Part shown: positions 6,733 to 12,053 of the stretch, in pieces
How positions within the stretch are numbered: position 1 is the stretch's first letter
Layout: the number at the start of each line of letters is the position of its first letter
Origin: an uncultured Prevotella sp.
GTDB lineage: Bacteria > Bacteroidota > Bacteroidia > Bacteroidales > Bacteroidaceae
Length of the DNA stretch: 12,053 nt
Direction of reading: 5' to 3'
Assembly (NCBI GenBank): GCA_900770025.1
Contig: CAAGIW010000060.1
Coordinates: 1 to 12,053 of the forward strand
Program-made: the position numbers and the translations under genes
The notes under the pieces: generated by a model
Database searches by the model: none
What the model saw: only the letters and a program-made list of their open reading frames with translations
What the model was told of the DNA's origin: nothing

Positions 6733-7785
6733 ATGAACACTACAAATATAACTGCCCCCCTCGGGGGGAACGAGGAGGGGCTCAGCTTCACAGCTTCCGA
6801 CTATAAGAAAGGACAGCCGCGCTGGTGTCCGGGATGTGGCGACCACTTCTTCTTGGCTTCGCTGCACAAGGCAATGGCCGAAGTGGGTGTGGCACCGCAC
6901 AACATTGCAGTGATTTCGGGTATCGGCTGCTCCAGTCGTTTGCCCTATTACGTGAATACCTATGCCATGCAGACCGTGCACGGGCGTGCGGCAGCCATCG
7001 CCACCGGCGCCAAAGTGGCCAATCCCGAACTGGCTGTGTGGCAGATAAGCGGCGACGGCGACGGTCTTGCCATCGGTGGAAACCACTTTATACATGCCAT
7101 GAGGCGCAACATCGACATCAACATGATACTGCTCAACAACCGTATTTACGGACTGACCAAGGGACAATACTCGCCCACCAGTCCCCGCGGCTTCGTCAGC
7201 AAGTCAAGTCCTTACGGCACTGTGGAGGATCCTTTCCGTCCGGCTGAGCTCTGCTTTGGTGCCCGCGGTCACTTCTTTGCCCGTGCAGTGGCCACCGATG
7301 CCCCCGCCACTGTGGAGGTGCTCAAGGCAGCCTACCAGCATAAGGGCGCATCTGTGTGCGAGATTCTGCAGAACTGTGTGATATTCAATAACGGATGCTA
7401 CGACCCCATATATAATAAGGAGGGGCGCAAAAAGAACGCCATCTACGTGAAGCACGGCGAGAAATTGGTGTTCGGCGAGGAAAACCAATACGGACTGGTG
7501 CAGGAAGGTTTCGGACTGAAGGTGGTGGAGATGGGCAAAGACGGCTACACCATCGATGATGTGCTGGTGCACGATGCCCACTGCGAGGACAACACCCTGC
7601 AACTGAAATTGGCCATGATGGACAACGAACACGGCTTCCCTGTGGCACTCGGAGTGATACGCGACGTGGAAGCTCCCACCTACAACGAGGCGGTACACGC
7701 ACAGATTGAGGAGGTGAAGGGCATGAAGAAGTATCACTGCTTCGAGGAACTCTTGGAGACCAACGACATCTGGGAGGTGAAATGA
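6733..7785 (+). CDS. korB: 2-oxoglutarate:ferredoxin oxidoreductase, beta subunit
   Basis: KorB binds thiamine diphosphate and an iron-sulfur cluster and passes electrons to ferredoxin. The 350-residue protein has the cluster ligands WCPGC (Cys32, Cys35), GIGCS (Cys66) and probably LQNC (Cys215). The thiamine-diphosphate/Mg motif runs from GDGDG (107-111) to NNRIYGLTKGQYSPTS (135-150). It lies 33 bp after korA on the same strand and is surely co-transcribed. The start at 6733 is the only in-frame ATG upstream of the conserved core; the next Met is at residue 48, beyond the essential CPGC motif. Residues 7-17 (TAPLGGNEEGL region) are encoded by an inverted copy of a palindromic repeat, so the N-terminus looks extended relative to homologues I recall, which begin close to the DYKKGQPRWCPGCGD motif. 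No ferredoxin or delta-subunit gene is adjacent. Confidence 0.94.
   Translation: MNTTNITAPLGGNEEGLSFTASDYKKGQPRWCPGCGDHFFLASLHKAMAEVGVAPHNIAVISGIGCSSRLPYYVNTYAMQTVHGRAAAIATGAKVANPELAVWQISGDGDGLAIGGNHFIHAMRRNIDINMILLNNRIYGLTKGQYSPTSPRGFVSKSSPYGTVEDPFRPAELCFGARGHFFARAVATDAPATVEVLKAAYQHKGASVCEILQNCVIFNNGCYDPIYNKEGRKKNAIYVKHGEKLVFGEENQYGLVQEGFGLKVVEMGKDGYTIDDVLVHDAHCEDNTLQLKLAMMDNEHGFPVALGVIRDVEAPTYNEAVHAQIEEVKGMKKYHCFEELLETNDIWEVK
6753..6784 (-). repeat. GC-rich palindromic element, inverted, inside the 5' end of korB
   Basis: CCCCCC (6755-6760), TC, and GGGGGG (6763-6768) form a palindromic core, followed by AACGAGGAGGGGCT. Its reverse complement reads AGCCCCTCCT, GTTC, CCCCGAGGGGGG, which is the same order as the elements at 6664-6693 and 12022-12050. 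The copy is translated in korB as TAPLGGNEEGL. It lies inverted relative to the copy in korA. Confidence 0.6.
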
Positions 7786-7854
7786 GCACGGAGGCTTGGT
7801 GGTTTTTTGAATCATCACCGAATGGCCATCGCAACCTATGGAACAACAACCGGC

Positions 7855-7896
7855 ATGGGGTGACGCACGCACAGCGTCACCCCATCGGCTGTTTTT
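7855..7896 (+). terminator. Rho-independent terminator of korAB
   Basis: ATGGGGTGACGC (7855-7866) and GCGTCACCCCAT (7874-7885) form a perfect 12-bp stem with a 7-nt loop, followed six bases later by TTTTT (7892-7896). It lies 69 bp after the korB stop. Of the rest of 7786-8105, only the promoter and leader of the next operon are recognisable. Confidence 0.85.
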
Positions 7897-7980
7897 AGGG
7901 GGCATACTGCTTCGTATGACTGTTAGTTTCTGTATGTTTCCGACTGAAATGCCGCCAAAAGGATATTCTTTGTCTATAGA

Positions 7981-8012
7981 TTAGGTCAATCGGGAATAAA
8001 GTAGTACTTTTG
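7981..8012 (+). promoter_or_regulatory. Promoter of the T9SS cargo operon
   Basis: TACTTTTG at 8005-8012 matches TAnnTTTG exactly. TTAG at 7981-7984, 20 bp upstream, is a one-mismatch -33 box. The predicted leader is about 85-90 nt, longer than those of the other genes here. It contains no obvious riboswitch-like structure apart from a GC-rich patch near 8036-8045. Confidence 0.55.
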
Positions 8013-8105
8013 CAAAGTGGCATCAGCCAAACAACGGCGGGCCGGAACTAAACAATAGACAAATTTATACGTCATAATTATAGAATCAACTAAACAACAT
8101 TCATT

Positions 8106-9491
8106 ATGAAAAAAAATCTACTTGCCCTGGCAGTGGCATTGTGTGCTGTCTTCAGTCCTGCAGCGGCTCAGGACGATTATGGAATCTTTGACTATTCAGA
8201 ACAGATGTGGGTGGCCGACGATGGCGAAAGCTATTTCCTCAATGGTCTCTTCACTAAGGTGTCTGCCAACGGTCGTTATGCCGTGGGTTACGACTTCCAG
8301 AACTATTCTGGCTGTGCCTTCTTCTTCGATGCGCAGGACAACGAGGAACTTTTTCTGATGAATGATGCCTCCAACCGCATCTATCTCAACGACGTGAGCA
8401 ACGACGGAATGATCGTGGGTGCCTTTGAAAAGCGCGAGGATGCCGACACCAAATCGGTGATGATGCCTGGCTACCGCACGCTGAACGAAGGCTGGAAGGC
8501 GCTGCCCGTGCCCGAGAATTACTCCACCTATTACAATACCGAAGACGCATATGCCCTGACCGGAGCCATGGCTGTGACCTCTGATGGGGAATATATTGCC
8601 GGAGAGTTCTGTCTGACCAAGGGATATAAGGAAACCTTTATGGGAAAACTTGAAGCCTCGGTGACCGCTCCCTGTGTGTGGAAGAGGAGCGGCAACGAGT
8701 ATGTTATCGACAAGTTGTATGACAAAGCCCACGCTAACAGCATGGTATTTGACGAGAGTACCGGCACATGGAAAGCGGGAGCAGACTCCGTATCGTTCCA
8801 GTATTTCGTGGTGTATGACATTACCGCCGACGGAAAGACCGTGGTGGGAGTGAACACTGCAGGCTGCGGCGGACAGAATCCTGCCTTCCTGCGCGACGGA
8901 AAGATGTGGCAGTTGTTTGACTGTGGAGAAGAAGATACTGCTGACGAAGCCAAGAACTTCAACGGCGGCATCATCAAGTGCGTGGACAGTCAGGGCAACC
9001 TGTATGGCTACTACCAGTTGGCTACTGGCGGCATTAAATACTTCAAATATACCAACGACGACAAACTGGTGTATGTGGATGTGATGGCTGTGGCCGTAGT
9101 CAACGACAGCGTCCTGGTGAGCGGCTCCGAGTCGGGCGTGCAAACCGTGTTGGATGCCAGCGCCGACGGTTCTGTCAAGGTGGGAGGCACGATGCATGTC
9201 ACCGATGCAGGCGTATATTACACACCCTGTTTGGCCATGAAGACGGGCGGCACCGATGGTATCTCGCTGTCAGAGCGTGTGGACAGCAGCGTGAAGATAG
9301 ACTATCGCAGAGGCGGTGCCCTGTTTGTGAACGGAGAATACACCAGCGCCTGCATCTACGACGCTGCCGGCAAACGTGTGGCCCAGGGCGGTCAGGGCAA
9401 GAGTTTCAACCTCACTGGTATGCCCAACGGCGTGTATGTGGTGAAGGTGAACACTGCCCACGGCACCCAATCCTTCAAAGTGGCAAGATAA
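8106..9491 (+). CDS. Exported T9SS cargo protein with HAF-like beta repeats
   Basis: The 461-residue protein starts with a clear signal peptide (MKKNLLALAVALCAVFSPAA, likely cleaved after Ala21) and ends with a T9SS type A sorting domain (about 390-461): IYDAAGKRV, then GMPNGVYVVKV and QSFKVAR. Between them a degenerate motif, [VI][ST]xDGxxxxG, recurs: VSANGRYAVGYDF (52-64), VSNDGMIVGAF (97-107), VTSDGEYIAGEF (157-168), ITADGKTVVGVN (239-250), VDSQGNLYGYY (293-303) and ASADGSVKVGG (351-361). These resemble HAF-type extracellular repeats and suggest a beta-propeller-like or beta-rich surface protein. No catalytic motif was seen; the specific role is unknown. It is the first gene of an operon, 15 bp ahead of another T9SS cargo gene. 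Confidence 0.85.
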   Translation: MKKNLLALAVALCAVFSPAAAQDDYGIFDYSEQMWVADDGESYFLNGLFTKVSANGRYAVGYDFQNYSGCAFFFDAQDNEELFLMNDASNRIYLNDVSNDGMIVGAFEKREDADTKSVMMPGYRTLNEGWKALPVPENYSTYYNTEDAYALTGAMAVTSDGEYIAGEFCLTKGYKETFMGKLEASVTAPCVWKRSGNEYVIDKLYDKAHANSMVFDESTGTWKAGADSVSFQYFVVYDITADGKTVVGVNTAGCGGQNPAFLRDGKMWQLFDCGEEDTADEAKNFNGGIIKCVDSQGNLYGYYQLATGGIKYFKYTNDDKLVYVDVMAVAVVNDSVLVSGSESGVQTVLDASADGSVKVGGTMHVTDAGVYYTPCLAMKTGGTDGISLSERVDSSVKIDYRRGGALFVNGEYTSACIYDAAGKRVAQGGQGKSFNLTGMPNGVYVVKVNTAHGTQSFKVAR

Positions 9492-9506
9492 TTTTTCCCT
9501 GTCAAT

Positions 9507-11282
9507 ATGATTAGAACACTGATTGTCTCCATCGTGCTGCTGTGCCTGCCCGGCATGGCAGCACATGGTGAAGAACAGCAGATAAAGGTTTCGCTCGGCG
9601 TTATCAAAACGGCCGAGTACAAACAGGTGACGACTACCGCCACCACCGGTGCTGCCACCCTGCTCAGCGAGGCGCTGATGCAACCCCTGAAGGGCAATTC
9701 CATCACACAGGTGTCGGTGGATCTCAACGCCGGTGCCACGGAACTCGTGGTGTTTTTCAAGCGTAATATCAGCGATGCCACCTCTATCTTGGAGCAAAAG
9801 GTGGTGCCCACCTCGGCCGGATGGACCACCGTGACGTTAGACACCCCGCTCAGCATCACCGGCGAGGCCCTTGTGATGGGCTACCGAACCACGGGCGTTC
9901 GCTTCCTGAGATATGGCGGTAGGCTGCTCAGCGGACAGGAGTGGCTGATGAAGGGCAACGACAAATGGGAGGTGATGAGCGACGAACCTACCGCATCCAT
10001 CTATGCCACGGTGAGCGGAGATGCGCTGCCCAAGCACAACATGGTGGTGACACATGCCGTGATGCCTGCCTATGCCCGCAGCAGCAACTTCTGGAATCCA
10101 ACGATGGAGGTGGTGAACCTGGGCACGGAAGATGCCACCTCGATGGAGGTGACCCTGTGGAACGGTGACAAGAAGATGGACACCGAGACATTCCACTTCG
10201 ACAAGGTGCCCTATCGCGGGCGAACCACTGTGCCCATGTATTTCTACGTGTCGGAAGAGGGGGGCACCTATCCTTGCAGGATGGAGGTGACGAAAGTGAA
10301 CGGGGAGGCCGATGCCTATGCCGCCGACAACTTCTCGCGCCTGCAGAATCTGACGGTGGTGGACAACTGGACCAACAGGAAGGTGCTGCTCGAAGTGTTC
10401 TCTACCGAGCTCTGCACCGGATGCCCCGGAGGTCACGAAGTTATCGACTGGACCTTTCCAGACAGGAGTGCTTTGGTGGAGGTGGGCCATCATGCCGGCT
10501 TCTACACCGACCAGTTCACACTGACAGAGAGCGTGAAGATGGAGTGGTTCTACCAGAAGGGCAACCTGTATGCGCCGGCCGTGATGTTCGACCGCACCTG
10601 CGATGCGCTGAACTATCCCGAAGTGTATGACGACGATGTGCCCGTCGTTGACCTCAAAGACCTTTATACGCAGTTCACAAACAGGTTGAACACCCCTGCC
10701 TTTATGGATATAAGCATAGGCAAAACCTATGATGAGGCCACCCGACAGTTGACCTTGGACATAGCCACCTCTGCACTGCTTGCCACCGAAACGCCCGACA
10801 GCTTGAGGCTCACCGTGATGCTCACCGAAGACAGTGTGGCCACAGAGTCGCAGGCAGGGGTATCTGGCACCTATTATCACAGGCATCTGCTGCGCAAGTA
10901 TCTCACCCCCGTATGGGGTTCGCCCATGCAGTCAAGTGCCTCTTTCACCTTTACGGTGCCCGAAGACTGGAACGTGCAGAAGATGCAGGCCGTGGCATTG
11001 GTGGCCAACTACAATGGCAAGAACAAGAACGACTGCCGAGTGATGAACACCCAGGCGGTGGATATAGCCAATGGCGCCACGGGCATCTGGGGAGTGACGG
11101 GCCATGATGAACAAACTGCCTTGGCACAAACGGTGTGCATCGCCCAAGGCACTCTGCACAAGCCCCACGACTGTAAGCAACTCATGGTGTATGACATGAG
11201 CGGCCGATGTGTGCATACGTTGGATGCCACCCGTCCCTCAGTCAATATTGCCCGGGGTGTGTATGTACTGAAGCGCAGATAA
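9507..11282 (+). CDS. Exported Omp28-like protein with thioredoxin-type CxxC and T9SS tail
   Basis: The 591-residue protein has a hydrophobic signal sequence (about 1-20). A beta-rich N-terminal half (about 25-285) includes a MEVVNLGTEDATSMEVTLWN stretch like surface adhesion or CARDB-type domains. An Omp28-like domain follows (about 290-520), opening with LLEVFSTELCTGCPGGHE. CTGC (303-306) sits where thioredoxin folds carry their redox pair, and YAPAVMFD (355-362) is in the place of the cis-proline loop. The end, LMVYDMSGRCVHTL to ARGVYVLKRR, is a T9SS type A sorting signal, but it stops a few residues earlier than usual. Export to the cell surface is likely. Redox activity is possible but unproven, and the Omp28 family has no firm biochemical role. 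It is probably co-transcribed with 8106-9491 (15-bp gap, no internal terminator). Its 3' end overlaps the convergent ogt by 45 bp. Confidence 0.8.
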   Translation: MIRTLIVSIVLLCLPGMAAHGEEQQIKVSLGVIKTAEYKQVTTTATTGAATLLSEALMQPLKGNSITQVSVDLNAGATELVVFFKRNISDATSILEQKVVPTSAGWTTVTLDTPLSITGEALVMGYRTTGVRFLRYGGRLLSGQEWLMKGNDKWEVMSDEPTASIYATVSGDALPKHNMVVTHAVMPAYARSSNFWNPTMEVVNLGTEDATSMEVTLWNGDKKMDTETFHFDKVPYRGRTTVPMYFYVSEEGGTYPCRMEVTKVNGEADAYAADNFSRLQNLTVVDNWTNRKVLLEVFSTELCTGCPGGHEVIDWTFPDRSALVEVGHHAGFYTDQFTLTESVKMEWFYQKGNLYAPAVMFDRTCDALNYPEVYDDDVPVVDLKDLYTQFTNRLNTPAFMDISIGKTYDEATRQLTLDIATSALLATETPDSLRLTVMLTEDSVATESQAGVSGTYYHRHLLRKYLTPVWGSPMQSSASFTFTVPEDWNVQKMQAVALVANYNGKNKNDCRVMNTQAVDIANGATGIWGVTGHDEQTALAQTVCIAQGTLHKPHDCKQLMVYDMSGRCVHTLDATRPSVNIARGVYVLKRR

Positions 11283-11807
11283 GCAGTTGCTGTCTGCGCT
11301 TCCTTCCCACTGGAGCAGCAGGCGCTTGGTCTCTGTTCCTCCTCTGTAGCCTGTCATGGAACGGTTGCTGCCGATGATGCGGTGGCAGGGCACAAAGAGG
11401 GAAAGGGCATTGCTGCTGATGGCATGGGCCACGGCACGCACTGCCTTGGGGCAGCCTGCCCTTTGTGCCGTTTCGGCGTATGAAAGGGTTTCGCCGAAGG
11501 GTATGCGGAGCAGTTCGTTCCACACGGTTTTCTGGAACGCTGTACCCGCAAGAAGCAAAGGCACGTCAAACTGTCTGCGCCTGCCTGCAAAGTATTCATC
11601 AAGTTGCCTCATGGCCTTTTCAACGGCAGGTGTTGTGCCCTCCTCAAACACAGCGCCCAGTATTCTCTGCAGTCGTTTGTCCACATCACTTCGGTCCTTC
11701 TTCCCCATCCAGTCGCACAGGCATAGTCTTTCGCCCACAGCCCCCATCATCAGCACTCCTACCGGCGACTCATAGCACCTTGTCTTGATTATGTTCGCAA
11801 TATTCAT
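11238..11807 (-). CDS. ogt: Methylated-DNA--[protein]-cysteine S-methyltransferase
   Basis: This suicide repair enzyme transfers the alkyl group from O6-alkylguanine (and O4-alkylthymine) in DNA to its own cysteine. The 189-residue protein has an N-terminal domain (about 8-80) and the conserved DNA-binding domain (about 88-165). Visible motifs are FQKTVWNELLRIPFGETLSY (91-110), the putative arginine finger in KAVRAVAHA (Arg124), the hinge Asn133 and the active-site PCHR (Cys141), then GYRGGTETKRLLLQWE. The usual NPxxxxxPCHR hinge reads NALSLFVPCHR, so the proline after the hinge Asn is lost. It has no AdaA-type N-terminal methylphosphate domain, so it fits Ogt rather than Ada. About 20 residues after WEGS have no family counterpart I recognise and are encoded antisense to the end of the Omp28-like gene. 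Confidence 0.93.
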   Translation of the reverse strand: MNIANIIKTRCYESPVGVLMMGAVGERLCLCDWMGKKDRSDVDKRLQRILGAVFEEGTTPAVEKAMRQLDEYFAGRRRQFDVPLLLAGTAFQKTVWNELLRIPFGETLSYAETAQRAGCPKAVRAVAHAISSNALSLFVPCHRIIGSNRSMTGYRGGTETKRLLLQWEGSADSNCLSALQYIHTPGNID

Positions 11808-11841
11808 CCCTTGTTGTCTGTTTGATGTTCATCTGTATTTG

Positions 11842-11849
11842 CAAAGGTA
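11842..11849 (-). promoter_or_regulatory. Probable -7 promoter element of ogt
   Basis: Read on the minus strand, 11849 to 11842 is TACCTTTG, an exact TAnnTTTG match, about 35 bp ahead of the ogt start. No TTTG box is visible about 20 bp further upstream, where the AT-rich start of the terminal repeat lies instead. Confidence 0.5.
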
Positions 11850-11854
11850 ATCAA

Positions 11855-12053
11855 ATAAAAGATTAAAGAATTAAAGGATTAAAGAATTAAAGGCCCACCC
11901 AGTCTCCCCCAGGGGGGATTTAAAGAATTAAAAGATTAAAGAATTAAAACATTAAAAGCCTCTCTTGGGCTCCCCAAGGGGGGATTAAAGAATTAAAAGA
12001 TTAAAGAATTAAAACATTAAAAGCCCCACCCAACCTCCCCAAGGGGAGGAGAA
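11855..12053. repeat. Compound repeat: ATTAAAGA modules alternating with GC palindromes
   Basis: Three rounds are visible. Each has an AT-rich part built from ATTAAAGA and AATTAAAA words (about 11860-11892, 11919-11957, 11984-12021), then a GC-rich part containing a palindrome: CTCCCCCAGGGGGG (11904-11917), CTCCCCAAGGGGGG (11970-11983) and CCTCCCCAAGGGGAGG (12034-12049). The second and third rounds share a nearly identical AT-rich part ending in AAAACATTAAAAGCC. The array lies between ogt and the window edge and probably continues beyond it. No gene is present. The GC palindrome is the family that also appears inside korA and korB. Confidence 0.85.

Noticed and set aside
5362..7167. 601-codon open frame on the minus strand across korA and korB
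   Set aside because: It is a by-product of the GC-rich codon use of korA/korB: it crosses both genes and their junction, and its translation shows no family motif, while both sense genes are clearly conserved.
7811..7836. ATCATCACCGAATGGCC after korB as a stray copy of the 23-bp repeat
   Set aside because: Only ATCACCGAA is shared; the rest does not align, so the match is probably chance.
8196..9197. Minus-strand frame opposite the HAF-repeat gene
   Set aside because: It is antisense to a gene with a signal peptide and T9SS tail, and it has no coding features of its own.
9837..10886. Minus-strand frame opposite the Omp28-like gene
   Set aside because: It is a shadow of the sense gene, without motifs or a credible start context.
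11356..11788. Plus-strand frames opposite ogt
   Set aside because: The minus strand encodes a clear methyltransferase with PCHR; these frames show only low-complexity Ser/Pro-rich translation.

Overview
The window looks like a chromosomal piece of a Bacteroidales bacterium, most likely Prevotella or a close relative. Four things point there: promoters of the Bacteroidetes type (TTTG, a spacer of about 20 bases, then TAnnTTTG), no Shine-Dalgarno-like sites but A-rich leaders, a two-subunit 2-oxoacid:ferredoxin oxidoreductase with a fused gamma-alpha chain, and two secreted proteins ending in type IX secretion (T9SS) sorting signals. The genus is inference; no rRNA or tRNA is present to fix it.

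Layout. Positions 1-929 hold no credible gene but are rich in repeats: a 22-bp tandem array (121-207), a perfect 34-nt palindrome that looks like a bidirectional terminator (321-354), a nested cluster of four REP-like hairpins (375-605), and a 23-bp tandem array (741-864) that runs into the promoter of the first gene. That gene (930-2204) is a DUF4143-type AAA+ ATPase with a C-terminal nuclease-like motif; its codon usage looks less G/C-rich than that of its neighbours. Then come RNase R (rnr, 2413-4590) and the korA-korB operon (4834-7785), which ends in a strong hairpin terminator (7855-7896). A second operon (8106-11282) encodes two exported T9SS cargo proteins: one with HAF-like beta repeats, one with an Omp28/thioredoxin-like domain and a CxxC motif. 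On the minus strand, ogt (11238-11807) converges on this operon and overlaps its last gene by 45 bp. The window ends in a compound repeat (about 11855-12053), in which AT-rich ATTAAAGA modules alternate with GC-rich palindromes.

How the genes relate. The housekeeping genes are RNA turnover (rnr), anaerobic carbon metabolism with ferredoxin (korAB) and alkylation repair (ogt). The two T9SS cargo genes are probably co-transcribed and both products would go to the cell surface. The ATPase gene with its repeat-laden upstream region is the accessory-looking part.

The window does not show a clear multi-gene undescribed system. The most unusual signals are repeat-based. The GC-rich palindromic element at the right end of the window also appears inside the 3' end of korA and, inverted, inside the 5' end of korB, where it is translated and could pair across the korA-korB junction. 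The REP-like hairpins show compensatory base changes. The 23-bp array abuts the ATPase promoter and ends in a dyad.
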